DNA of 64,000 nt from assembly GCA_964036665.1 (NCBI GenBank), contig OZ038528.1:10236501-10300500 (forward strand), written 5' to 3'. The translations under genes and the position numbers were made by a program. Source of the stretch: Gordius sp. MW1. Its lineage: Eukaryota > Nematomorpha > Gordioida > Gordea > Gordiidae. The stretch's first letter is position 1. The number at the start of each line of letters is the position of its first letter. Below are positions 1 through 11,009 of the stretch, one piece after another. The notes under the pieces were generated by a model. It was not told where the DNA came from and made no database searches. It saw only the letters and a program-made list of their open reading frames with translations.

Positions 1-654
1 GTTTCAACCATATCGCCCCCATGTAAGTTTTCGATATCAGAGGTGAATTCCGTAAAAAAAAAATTTTTTGATCAGTCATCAAAAATTATTAACTTTAAAT
101 CACGATCGCATAGAGCTTGTTTCACAAAAACTAGAGACACGCTTAGAAAGCGATATTGAAACTATCTAAACGCAACACGAAAATCTTAATTTCTCTCCTA
201 AAACTTCGCCCCGTGCAAAAATTCTTATCGAGATTCTAACAAGGACATAATGCTAAGAATATTTCCTAACTTTTAAAGATTTTTTCAGCCCCCTTTCGAA
301 AGAATATGAAAAATAATATTTTTTTCGACCTCAAAATTTTTTCATTTTTTTCGTTCAACCATATCGCCCCCATGAAAGTTTTCGATATCAGAGGTGAATT
401 CCGTAAAAAAAAATTTTTTTGGTCAGTCATCAAAAATTATTAACTTTAAATCTATCGCATAGAGCTTGTTTCACAAAAACTAGAGACACGCTTAGAAACC
501 GATATTGAAACAATCTAAAAGCAACACGAAAATCTTATCCTTCAATCTAAAACTTCCCCTTGTGCAAAAATTCTTATCGAGATTCTAACAAGGACATAAT
601 AATAAGAATATTTACTGACTTTTAAAGATTTTTTCAGCCCCCTTTTGAAAGAAT
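1..654 (+). repeat. Left edge: end of a block-A higher-order repeat
   Basis: The window opens inside a monomer; position 1 matches 3111, so 305 bp of a 351-bp unit of the 3065 type are present, including its distinctive ATGTAAG. The next monomer (306-654, 349 bp) begins like the 3416 unit but ends like the 4103 unit, with TTTGGTCAG, AAACCGATATTG and a shortened CTTATCCTTC segment. It is therefore a chimera that joins two monomers which lie apart in the next copy. Confidence 0.9.
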
Positions 655-998
655 ATGAAAAATAAATTTTTTTCGACCTCAAATTTTTTTCGTTTCAACC
701 ATATCGCCCCCATGAAAGTTTTCGATTTCAGAGGTGAATTCCTTAAAAATATTTTTTTTGATCAGTCATCAAAAATTATTAACTTTAAATCACGATCGCA
801 TAGAGCTTGTTTCACAAAAACTAGAGACACGCTTATAAAGCGATATTGAAACAATCTAAAAGCAACACGAAAATCTTAATTTCCTTCAATCTAAAACTTC
901 CCCTTGTGCAAAAATTCTTATCGAGATTCTAACAAGGACATAATGCTAAGAATATTTACTGACTTTTAAAGATTTTTTCAGCCCCCTTTCGAAAGAAT
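655..998 (+). repeat. Reference monomer (344 bp, block-A subtype)
   Basis: I use this unit to describe the family. Landmarks are TTCGACC at 672, ATATCGCCCC at 701-710, GAATTC at 736-741, an A-run then T-run at 744-759, TGATCA at 759-764, CGATCG at 793-798, CTTATCGAGATTCTA from 917, GACTTTTAAAG from 961 and the palindrome CTTTCGAAAG at 986-995. By hand count it has 65 C and 39 G in 344 bp (about 30% G+C, C-rich on this strand) and 11 CpG. Its length is about twice a nucleosome-core-plus-linker repeat. I looked for an internal ~172-bp duplication and found no convincing one. Subtypes elsewhere differ mainly by small indels: 9 bp lost after CGATCG, 3 bp lost before GTTTCAC, 5 bp lost before GAATTC, and changes in the A/T junction. 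Confidence 0.95.
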
Positions 999-2019
999 AT
1001 GAAAAATAAATTTTTTTCGACCTCAAATTTTTTTCGTTTCAACCATATCGCCCTCATGAAAGTTTTCGATATCAGAGGTGAATTCCGTAAAAATATTTTT
1101 TTTGATCAGTCATCAAAAATTATTAACTTTAAATCACGATCTCATAGAGCTTGTTTCACAAAAACTAGAGACACGCTTAGAAAGCGATATTGAAACAATC
1201 TAAACGCAACACGAAAGTGTTAATTTCTCTCAATCTAAAACTTGGCCTCGTGCAAAATTTCTTATCGAGATTCTAACAAGGACATTATGCTAAGAATATT
1301 TACTGACTTTTAAAGATTTTTTCAGCCCCCTTTCGAAAGAATATGAAAAATAATATTTTTTTCGACCTCAAAATTTTTTCATTTTTTCCGTTTCAACCAT
1401 ATCGCCCCCATGAAAGTTTTCGATATCAGAGGTGAATTCCGTAAAAAAAAATTTTTGATCAGTCATCAAAAATTATTAACTTTAAATCACGATCGTGTTT
1501 CACAAAAACTAGAGACACGCTTAGAAAGCGATATTGAAACAATCTAAAAGCAACACAAAAATCTTAATTTCCTTCAATCTAAAACTTCCCCTTGTGCAAA
1601 AATTCTTATCGAGATTCTAACAAGGACATAATGCTAAGAATATTTACTGACTTTTAAAGATTTTTTCAGCCCCCTTTCGAAAGAATATGATAAATAAATT
1701 TTTTTCGACCTACAAATTTTTTCATTTTTTTCGTTTCAACCATATCGCCCCCATGAAAGTTTTCGATATCAGAATTCCGTAAAAAAAAATTTTTTTGATC
1801 AGTCTTCAAAAATTATTAACTTTAAATCACGATCGCATAGAGCTTGTTTCACAAAAACTAGAGACACGCTTAGAAAGCGATATTGAAACTATCTAAACGC
1901 AACACGAAAATCTTAATTTCTCTCCTAAAACTTCGCCCCGTGCAAAAATTCTTATCGAGATTCTAACAAGGACATAATGCTAAGAATATTTCCTAACTTT
2001 TAAAGATTTTTTCAGCCCC

Positions 2020-2029
2020 CTTTCGAAAG
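2020..2029. other. 10-bp palindrome CTTTCGAAAG (example of a per-monomer site)
   Basis: CTTTCGAAAG is its own reverse complement and precedes the phase motif in most monomers. Variants that break it are TTTCGTCAG (e.g. 2370), TTTTGAAAG (e.g. 645), TTTCAAAAG (e.g. 17922) and TTCGAATG (e.g. 24158). It is frequent but not invariant. No protein is known to me that would bind it in this context. Confidence 0.9.
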
Positions 2030-2130
2030 AATATGAAAAATAATATTTTTTTCGACCTCAAAATTTTTTCATTTTTTTCGTTCAACCATATCGCCCCCAT
2101 GAAAGTTTTCGATATCAGAGGTGAATTCCG

Positions 2131-2146
2131 TAAAAAAAAAATTTTT
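2131..2146. other. Hypervariable A-run/T-run junction (example)
   Basis: Each monomer has an A-run followed by a T-run right after GAATTCCGT. Forms include long A/T runs of varying length, AAAAATATTTTTTTT, AAAAAATATTTTTTC and AAAAAAAAATTTTC with the following GATCAGT missing. It is the main source of monomer length and reading-frame differences between otherwise identical units. Homopolymer length calls are error-prone in some sequencing chemistries, so single-base differences here are weak evidence. Confidence 0.9.
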
Positions 2147-2164
2147 GATCAGTCATCAAAAATT
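2140..2164. other. 10-bp inverted repeat with 5-nt spacer (example)
   Basis: AATTTTTGAT at 2140-2149 and ATCAAAAATT at 2155-2164 are perfect reverse complements around CAGTC. The full 10-bp arms exist only in monomers with exactly five T before GAT; longer T-runs leave 8 bp. Block-B and C-type units that lost GATCAGT have no such element. Dyad symmetries are recurrent in centromeric satellites, but a role here is conjecture. Confidence 0.85.
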
Positions 2165-2207
2165 ATTAACTTTAAATCACGATCGTGTTTCACAAAAACT
2201 AGAGATA

Positions 2208-2220
2208 CGCTTAGAAAGCG
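2208..2220. other. Short hairpin-capable motif CGCTT-AGA-AAGCG (example)
   Basis: Five-base arms flank a 3-nt spacer. The 655-type units have ATA as spacer with arms kept. Arms are broken in 306/4103-type units (AACCG), in units with CACTTAGAAAGCG, and removed in units with the 9-bp loss (CTTAGTTG). It is not consistently maintained, so it is probably incidental. Confidence 0.75.
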
Positions 2221-2376
2221 ATATTGAAACAATCTAAAAGCAACACGAAAATCTTAATTTCCTTCAATCTAAAACTTCCCCTTGTGCAAAAATTCTTATC
2301 GAGATTCTAACAAGGACATAATGCTAAGAATATTTACTGACTTTTAAAGATTTTTTCAGCCCCCTTTCGTCAGAAT

Positions 2377-2720
2377 ATGAAAAATAATATTTTTTTCGAC
2401 CTCAAAATTTTTTCATTTTTTTCGTTCAACCATATCGCCCCCATGAAAGTTTTCGATATCAGAGGTGAATTCCGTAAAAAAAAAATTTTTGATCAGTCAT
2501 CCAAAATTATTATCTTTAATTCACGATCGTGTTTCACAAAAACTAGAGACACGCTTAGAAAGCGATATTGAAACAATCTAAACGCAACACGAAAATGTTA
2601 ATTTCTCTCAATCTGTAACTTGGCTTCGTGCAAAATTTCTTATCGAGATTCTAGCAAGGACATAATGCTAAGAATATTTACTGCCTTTTAAAGATTTTTT
2701 CAGCCCCCTTTTGAAAGAAT
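2377..2720 (+). repeat. Chimeric monomer formed by fusion of two neighbouring subtypes
   Basis: The front half (GTCAGAATATG, GATATCAGAGG) matches the monomer at 12389. The rear half (CATCCAAAATTATTATC, then CTGTAACTTGG) matches the monomer at 12738. Copy A4 has these as two separate adjacent monomers, while copy A1 has one unit. The switch lies between about 2455 and 2505, a stretch common to both parents. Unequal crossing over one monomer out of register explains this simply. Which arrangement is ancestral cannot be decided from the window alone. Confidence 0.85.
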
Positions 2721-4450
2721 ATGATAAATAAATTTTTTTCGACCTCAAAATTTTTTCATTTTTTTCGTTTCAACCATATCGCCCCCATGAAAGTTTTCGA
2801 TGTCAGAGGTGAATTCCGTAAAAAAAAAAATTTTGATCAGTCATCAAAAATTATTATCTTTAATTCACGATCGTGTTTCACAAAAACTAGAGACACGCTT
2901 AGAAAGCGATATTGAAACAATCTAAAAGCAACACAAAAATCTTAATTTCCTTCAATCTAAAACTTCCCCTTGTGCAAAAATTCTTATCGAGATTCTAACA
3001 AGGACATAATGCTAAGAATATTTACTGACTTTTAAAGATTTTTTCAGCCCCCTTTCGAAAGAATATGATAAATAAATTTTTTTCGACCTACAAATTTTTT
3101 CATTTTTTTCGTTTCAACCATATCGCCCCCATGTAAGTTTTCGATATCAGAGGTGAATTCCGTAAAAAAAAAATTTTTTGATCAGTCATCAAAAATTATT
3201 AACTTTAAATCACGATCGCATAGAGCTTGTTTCACAAAAACTAGAGACACGCTTAGAAAGCGATATTGAAACTATCTAAACGCAACACGAAAATCTTAAT
3301 TTCTCTCCTAAAACTTCGCCCCGTGCAAAAATTCTTATCGAGATTCTAACAAGGACATAATGCTAAGAATATTTCCTAACTTTTAAAGATTTTTTCAGCC
3401 CCCTTTCGAAAGAATATGAAAAATAATATTTTTTTCGACCTCAAAATTTTTTCATTTTTTTCGTTCAACCATATCGCCCCCATGAAAGTTTTCGATATCA
3501 GAGGCGAATTCCGTAAAAAAAAAATTTTTGATCAGTCATCAAAAATTATTAACTTTAAATCACGATCGTGTTTCACAAAACTAGAGACACGCTTAGAAAG
3601 CGATATTGAAACAATCTAAAAGCAACACGAAAATCTTAATTTCCTTCAATCTGAAACTTCCCCTTGTGCAAAAATTCTTATCGAGATTCTAACAAGGACA
3701 TAATGCTAAGAATATTTACTGACTTTTAAAGATTTTTTCAGCCCCCTTTCGAAAGAATATGATAAATAAATTTTTTTCGACCTCAAAATTTTTTCATTTT
3801 TTTCGTTTCAACCATATAGCCCCCATGAAAGTTTTCGATATCAGAGGTGAATTCCGTAAAAAAAAATTTTTTGATCAGTCATCAAAAATTATTAACTTTA
3901 AATCACGATCGTGTTTCACAGAAACTAGAGACACGCTTAGAAAGCGATATTGAAACAATCTAAACGCAACACGAAAATCTTAATTTCCTTCAATCTAAAA
4001 CTTCCCTTCGTGCAAAAATTCTTATCGAGATTCTAACAAGGACATAATGCTAAGAATATCTACTGACTTTTAAAGATTTTTTCAGCTCCCTTTCGAAAGA
4101 ATATGCAAAATAATATTTTTTCGACCTCAAAATTTTTTCATTATTTTGTTTCAACCATATCGCCCCCATGAAAGTTTTCGATATCAGAGGTGAATTCCGT
4201 AAAAAAAAATTTTTTTGGTCAGTCATCAAAAATTATTAACTTTAAATCTATCGCATAGAGCTTGTTTCACAAAAACTAGAGACACGCTTAGAAACCGATA
4301 TTGAAACAATCTAAAAGCAACACGAAAATCTTATCCTTCAATCTAAAACTTCCCCTTGTGCAAAAATTCTTATCGAGATTCTAACAAGGACATAATAATA
4401 AGAATATTTACTGACTTTTAAAGATTTTTTCAGCCCCCTTTTGAAAGAAT

Positions 4451-7400
4451 ATGAAAAATAAATTTTTTTCGACCTCAAATTTTTTTCGTTTCAACCATAT
4501 CGCCCCCATGAAAGTTTTCGATTTCAGAGGTGAATTCCTTAAAAATATTTTTTTTGATCAGTCATCAAAAATTATTAACTTTAAATCACGATCGCATAGA
4601 GCTTGTTTCACAAAAACTAGAGACACGCTTATAAAGCGATATTGAAACAATCTAAAAGCAACACGAAAATCTTAATTTCCTTCAATCTAAAACTTCCCCT
4701 TGTGCAAAAATTCTTATCGAGATTCTAACAAGGACATAATGCTAAGAATATTTACTGACTTTTAAAGATTTTTTCAGCCCCCTTTCGAAAGAATATGAAA
4801 AATAAATTTTTTTCGACCTCAAATTTTTTTCGTTTCAACCATATCGCCCTCATGAAAGTTTTCGATATCAGAGGTGAATTCCGTAAAAATATTTTTTTTG
4901 ATCAGTCATCAAAAATTATTAACTTTAAATCACGATCTCATAGAGCTTGTTTCACAAAAACTAGAGACACGCTTAGAAAGCGATATTGAAACAATCTAAA
5001 CGCAACACGAAAGTGTTAATTTCTCTCAATCTAAAACTTGGCCTCGTGCAAAATTTCTTATCGAGATTCTAACAAGGACATTATGCTAAGAATATTTACT
5101 GACTTTTAAAGATTTTTTCAGCCCCCTTTCGAAAGAATATGAAAAATAATATTTTTTTCGACCTCAAAATTTTTTCATTTTTTCCGTTTCAACCATATCG
5201 CCCCCATGAAAGTTTTCGATATCAGAAGTGAATTCCGTAAAAAAAAATTTTTGATCAGTCATCAAAAATTATTAACTTTAAATCACGATCGTGTTTCACA
5301 AAAACTAGAGACACGCTTAGAAAGCGATATTGAAACAATCTAAAAGCAACACAAAAATCTTAATTTCCTTCAATCTAAAACTTCCCCTTGTGCAAAAATT
5401 CTTATCGAGATTCTAACAAGGACATAATGCTAAGAATATTTACTGACTTTTAAAGATTTTTTCAGCCCCCTTTCGAAAGAATATGATAAATAAATTTTTT
5501 TCGACCTACAAATTTTTTCATTTTTTTCGTTTCAACCATATCGCCCCCATGAAAGTTTTCGATATCAGAATTCCGTAAAAAAAAATTTTTTTGATCAGTC
5601 TTCAAAAATTATTAACTTTAAATCACGATCGCATAGAGCTTGTTTCACAAAAACTAGAGACACGCTTAGAAAGCGATATTGAAACTATCTAAACGCAACA
5701 CGAAAATCTTAATTTCTCTCCTAAAACTTCGCCCCGTGCAAAAATTCTTATCGAGATTCTAACAAGGACATAATGCTAAGAATATTTCCTAACTTTTAAA
5801 GATTTTTTCAGCCCCCTTTCGAAAGAATATGAAAAATAATATTTTTTTCGACCTCAAAATTTTTTCATTTTTTTCGTTCAACCATATCGCCCCCATGAAA
5901 GTTTTCGATATCAGAGGTGAATTCCGTAAAAAAAAAATTTTTGATCAGTCATCAAAAATTATTAACTTTAAATCACGATCGTGTTTCACAAAAACTAGAG
6001 ATACGCTTAGAAAGCGATATTGAAACAATCTAAAAGCAACACGAAAATCTTAATTTCCTTCAATCTAAAACTTCCCCTTGTGCAAAAATTCTTATCGAGA
6101 TTCTAACAAGGACATAATGCTAAGAATATTTACTGACTTTTAAAGATTTTTTCAGCCCCCTTTCGTCAGAATATGAAAAATAATATTTTTTTCGACCTCA
6201 AAATTTTTTCATTTTTTTCGTTCAACCATATCGCCCCCATGAAAGTTTTCGATATCAGAGGTGAATTCCGTAAAAAAAAAATTTTTTGATCAGTCATCAA
6301 AAATTATTAACTTTAAATCACGATCGCATAGAGCTTGTTTCACAAAAACTAGAGACACGCTTAGAAAGCGATATTGAAACTATCTAAACGCAACACGAAA
6401 ATCTTAATTTCTCTCCTAAAACTTCGCCCCGTGCAAAAATTCTTATCGAGATTCTAACAAGGACATAATGCTAAGAATATTTCCTAACTTTTAAAGATTT
6501 TTTCAGCCCCCTTTCGAAAGAATATGAAAAATAATATTTTTTTCGACCTCAAAATTTTTTCATTTTTTTCGTTCAACCATATCGCCCCCATGAAAGTTTT
6601 CGATATCAGAGGCGAATTCCGTAAAAAAAAAATTTTTGATCAGTCATCAAAAATTATTAACTTTAAATCACGATCGTGTTTCACAAAACTAGAGACACGC
6701 TTAGAAAGCGATATTGAAACAATCTAAAAGCAACACGAAAATCTTAATTTCCTTCAATCTGAAACTTCCCCTTGTGCAAAAATTCTTATCGAGATTCTAA
6801 CAAGGACATAATGATAAGAATATTTACTGACTTTTAAAGATTTTTTCAGCCCCCTTTCGAAAGAATATGATAAATAAATTTTTTTCGACCTCAAAATTTT
6901 TTCATTTTTTTCGTTTCAACCATATAGCCCCCATGAAAGTTTTCGATATCAGAGGTGAATTCCGTAAAAAAAATTTTTTTGATCAGTCATCAAAAATTAT
7001 TAACTTTAAATCACGATCGTGTTTCACAGAAACTAGAGACACGCTTAGAAAGCGATATTGAAACAATCTAAAAGCAACACGAAAATCTTAATTTCCTTCA
7101 ATCTGAAACTTCCCCTTGTGCAAAAATTCTTATCGAGATTCTAACAAGGACATAATGCTAAGAATATTTACTGACTTTTAAAGATTTTTTCAGCCCCCTT
7201 TCGAAAGAATATGATAAATAAATTTTTTTCGACCTCAAAATTTTTTCATTTTTTTCGTTTCAACCATATAGCCCCCATGAAAGTTTTCGATATCAGAGGT
7301 GAATTCCGTAAAAAAAAATTTTTTGATCAGTCATCAAAAATTATTAACTTTAAATCACGATCGTGTTTCACAGAAACTAGAGACACGCTTAGAAAGCGAT

Positions 7401-7902
7401 ATTGAAACAATCTAAACGCAACACGAAAATCTTAATTTCCTTCAATCTAAAACTTCCCTTCGTGCAAAAATTCTTATCGAGATTCTAACAAGGACATAAT
7501 GCTAAGAATATCTACTGACTTTTAAAGATTTTTTCAGCTCCCTTTCGAAAGAATATGCAAAATAATATTTTTTCGACCTCAAAATTTTTTCATTATTTTG
7601 TTTCAACCATATCGCCCCCATGAAAGTTTTCGATATCAGAGGTGAATTCCGTAAAAAAAAATTTTTTTGGTCAGTCATCAAAAATTATTAACTTTAAATC
7701 TATCGCATAGAGCTTGTTTCACAAAAACTAGAGACACGCTTAGAAACCGATATTGAAACAATCTAAAAGCAACACGAAAATCTTATCCTTCAATCTAAAA
7801 CTTCCCCTTGTGCAAAAATTCTTATCGAGATTCTAACAAGGACATAATAATAAGAATATTTACTGACTTTTAAAGATTTTTTCAGCCCCCTTTTGAAAGA
7901 AT
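4451..7902 (+). repeat. Block-A higher-order repeat, copy A2 (10 monomers, 3452 bp)
   Basis: Monomers start at 4451, 4795, 5139, 5483, 5829, 6173, 6524, 6867, 7211 and 7555. The first five match copy A1 at an offset of 3796 bp. After the 6173 monomer the offset falls to 3108 bp (6524 pairs with 3416), so two monomers are missing relative to A1. Next to that, the unit at 6867 is followed by a near copy at 7211 that A1 lacks. The 11-to-10 change is thus two losses and one gain. Confidence 0.92.
6867..7554 (+). repeat. Local single-monomer duplication inside copy A2
   Basis: The units 6867-7210 and 7211-7554 are both of the subtype with CATATAGCCCCC, loss of 9 bp after CGATCG, and CACAGAAACTAG. 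They differ in the A/T junction (A7T7 against A8T6) and in their tails: the first ends like the unit before it (CTAAAAGCAAC, CTGAAACTTCCCC), the second with CTAAACGCAAC and CTTCCCTTCG. Copies A1, A3 and A4 have this subtype once. Confidence 0.88.
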
Positions 7903-10900
7903 ATGAAAAATAAATTTTTTTCGACCTCAAATTTTTTTCGTTTCAACCATATCGCCCCCATGAAAGTTTTCGATTTCAGAGGTGAATTCCTTAAAAATAT
8001 TTTTTTTGATCAGTCATCAAAAATTATTAACTTTAAATCACGATCGCATAGAGCTTGTTTCACAAAAACTAGAGACACGCTTATAAAGCGATATTGAAAC
8101 AATCTAAAAGCAACACGAAAATCTTAATTTCCTTCAATCTAAAACTTCCCCTTGTGCAAAAATTCTTATCGAGATTCTAACAAGGACATAATGCTAAGAA
8201 TATTTACTGACTTTTAAAGATTTTTTCAGCCCCCTTTCGAAAGAATATGAAAAATAAATTTTTTTCGACCTCAAATTTTTTTCGTTTCAACCATATCGCC
8301 CTCATGAAAGTTTTCGATATCAGAGGTGAATTCCGTAAAAATATTTTTTTTGATCAGTCATCAAAAATTATTAACTTTAAATCACGATCTCATAGAGCTT
8401 GTTTCACAAAAACTAGAGACACGCTTAGAAAGCGATATTGAAACAATCTAAACGCAACACGAAAGTGTTAATTTCTCTCAATCTAAAACTTGGCCTCGTG
8501 CAAAATTTCTTATCGAGATTCTAACAAGGACATTATGCTAAGAATATTTACTGACTTTTAAAGATTTTTTCAGCCCCCTTTCGAAAGAATATGAAAAATA
8601 ATATTTTTTTCGACCTCAAAATTTTTTCATTTTTTTCGTTTCAACCATATCGCCCCCATGAAAGTTTTCGATATCAGAAGTGAATTCCGTAAAAAAAAAT
8701 TTTTGATCAGTCATCAAAAATTATTAACTTTAAATCACGATCGTGTTTCACAAAAACTAGAGACACGCTTAGAAAGCGATATTGAAACAATCTAAAAGCA
8801 ACACAAAAATCTTAATTTCCTTCAATCTAAAACTTCCCCTTGTGCAAAAATTCTTATCGAGATTCTAACAAGGACATAATGCTAAGAATATTTACTGACT
8901 TTTAAAGATTTTTTCAGCCCCCTTTCGAAAGAATATGATAAATAAATTTTTTTCGACCTACAAATTTTTTCATTTTTTTCGTTTCAACCATATCGCCCCC
9001 ATGAAAGTTTTCGATATCAGAATTCCGTAAAAAAAAATTTTTTTGATCAGTCTTCAAAAATTATTAACTTTAAATCACGATCGCATAGAGCTTGTTTCAC
9101 AAAAACTAGAGACACGCTTAGAAAGCGATATTGAAACTATCTAAACGCAACACGAAAATCTTAATTTCTCTCCTAAAACTTCGCCCCGTGCAAAAATTCT
9201 TATCGAGATTCTAACAAGGACATAATGCTAAGAATATTTCCTAACTTTTAAAGATTTTTTCAGCCCCCTTTCGAAAGAATATGAAAAATAATATTTTTTT
9301 CGACCTCAAAATTTTTTCATTTTTTTCGTTCAACCATATCGCCCCCATGAAAGTTTTCGATATCAGAGGTGAATTCCGTAAAAAAAAAATTTTTGATCAG
9401 TCATCAAAAATTATTAACTTTAAATCACGATCGTGTTTCACAAAAACTAGAGATACGCTTAGAAAGCGATATTGAAACAATCTAAAAGCAACACGAAAAT
9501 CTTAATTTCCTTCAATCTAAAACTTCCCCTTGTGCAAAAATTCTTATCGAGATTCTAACAAGGACATAATGCTAAGAATATTTACTGACTTTTAAAGATT
9601 TTTTCAGCCCCCTTTCGTCAGAATATGAAAAATAATATTTTTTTCGACCTCAAAATTTTTTCATTTTTTTCGTTCAACCATATCGCCCCCATGAAAGTTT
9701 TCGATATCAGAGGTGAATTCCGTAAAAAAAAAATTTTTTGATCAGTCATCAAAAATTATTAACTTTAAATCACGATCGCATAGAGCTTGTTTCACAAAAA
9801 CTAGAGACACGCTTAGAAAGCGATATTGAAACTATCTAAACGCAACACGAAAATCTTAATTTCTCTCCTAAAACTTCGCCCCGTGCAAAAATTCTTATCG
9901 AGATTCTAACAAGGACATAATGCTAAGAATATTTCCTAACTTTTAAAGATTTTTTCAGCCCCCTTTCGAAAGAATATGAAAAATAATATTTTTTTCGACC
10001 TCAAAATTTTTTCATTTTTTTCGTTCAACCATATCGCCCCCATGAAAGTTTTCGATATCAGAGGCGAATTCCGTAAAAAAAAAATTTTTGATCAGTCATC
10101 AAAAATTATTAACTTTAAATCACGATCGTGTTTCACAAAACTAGAGACACGCTTAGAAAGCGATATTGAAACAATCTAAAAGCAACACGAAAATCTTAAT
10201 TTCCTTCAATCTGAAACTTCCCCTTGTGCAAAAATTCTTATCGAGATTCTAACAAGGACATAATGATAAGAATATTTACTGACTTTTAAAGATTTTTTCA
10301 GCCCCCTTTCGAAAGAATATGATAAATAAATTTTTTTCGACCTCAAAATTTTTTCATTTTTTTCGTTTCAACCATATAGCCCCCATGAAAGTTTTCGATA
10401 TCAGAGGTGAATTCCGTAAAAAAAATTTTTTTGATCAGTCATCAAAAATTATTAACTTTAAATCACGATCGTGTTTCACAGAAACTAGAGACACGCTTAG
10501 AAAGCGATATTGAAACAATCTAAACGCAACACGAAAATCTTAATTTCCTTCAATCTAAAACTTCCCTTCGTGCAAAAATTCTTATCGAGATTCTAACAAG
10601 GACATAATGCTAAGAATATCTACTGACTTTTAAAGATTTTTTCAGCTCCCTTTCGAAAGAATATGCAAAATAATATTTTTTCGACCTCAAAATTTTTTCA
10701 TTATTTTGTTTAACCATATCGCCCCCATGAAAGTTTTCGATATCAGAGGTGAATTCCGTAAAAAAAAATTTTTTTGGTCAGTCATCAAAAATTATTAACT
10801 TTAAATCTATCGCATAGAGCTTGTTTCACAAAAACTAGAGACACGCTTAGAAACCGATATTGAAACAATCTAAAAGCAACACGAAAATCTTATCCTTCAA

Positions 10901-11009
10901 TCTAAAACTTCCCCTTGTGCAAAAATTCTTATCGAGATTCTAACAAGGACATAATAATAAGAATATTTACTGACTTTTAAAGATTTTTTCAGCCCCCTTT
11001 TGAAAGAAT
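7903..11009 (+). repeat. Block-A higher-order repeat, copy A3 (9 monomers, 3107 bp)
   Basis: Monomers start at 7903, 8247, 8591, 8935, 9281, 9625, 9976, 10319 and 10663. It matches copy A2 at an offset of 3452 bp through 9976 and lacks the extra monomer found at 6867/7211. The last monomer has GTTTAACCATATC where A1 and A2 have GTTTCAACC; this 1-bp loss is shared with the corresponding monomer at 14465. Confidence 0.92.

Larger units (their letters stand above)
655..4450 (+). repeat. Block-A higher-order repeat, copy A1 (11 monomers, 3796 bp)
   Basis: Monomers start at 655, 999, 1343, 1687, 2033, 2377, 2721, 3065, 3416, 3759 and 4103. Lengths are 344, 344, 344, 346, 344, 344, 344, 351, 343, 344 and 348. 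The first monomer is marked by GAATTCCTTAAAAAT and the last by ATGCAAAATAA with TTTGGTCAG. The monomer order recurs at 4451 with the same diagnostic variants, which is what defines a higher-order repeat as opposed to simple tandem copies. The fourth monomer has a 5-bp loss immediately before GAATTC, and the last carries the AAACCGATATTG variant. Confidence 0.93.

Noticed and set aside
672..682. Pol III B-box-like TTTTCGACCTC
   Set aside because: Only the TTCGA core fits GGTTCGANNCC, no A box lies at a suitable distance, and T-runs directly downstream would end transcription at once.
691..707. CENP-B box-like sequence TTTCGTTTCAACCATAT
   Set aside because: It fits the first part of the nTTCGnnnnAnnCGGGn core but has CATA in place of the required CGGG, and many monomers lose a T in GTTTCAACC, changing the spacing.
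655..849. Recurrent ~64-codon open frames starting at the phase ATG (also 99 codons at 16190, 89 at 30258 and 41381, 95 at 59253)
   Set aside because: They repeat because the monomers are copies. Many units have frameshifts at the A/T junction or early stops, the ends differ by indels that are not multiples of three, and no domain, signal or neighbouring gene supports coding.
777..970. Possible half-monomer (172-bp) duplication: TTAACTTTAAATC and CTGACTTTTAAAGAT lie about 180 bp apart
   Set aside because: The similarity is limited to a dozen A/T-rich bases and does not extend on either side.
655..998. Assignment to a named satellite such as the Drosophila 1.688 (~359 bp) family
   Set aside because: Length and AT-richness are similar, but I see no matching sequence block; naming it would be a guess.
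2020..2029. Heat-shock element in CTTTCGAAAG
   Set aside because: Heat-shock elements need TTC and GAA separated by two bases; here TTC and GAA abut, and no third array element follows.
2208..2220. CGCTT-AGA-AAGCG as a functional hairpin
   Set aside because: Arms are broken or deleted in several abundant subtypes, so it is not maintained.
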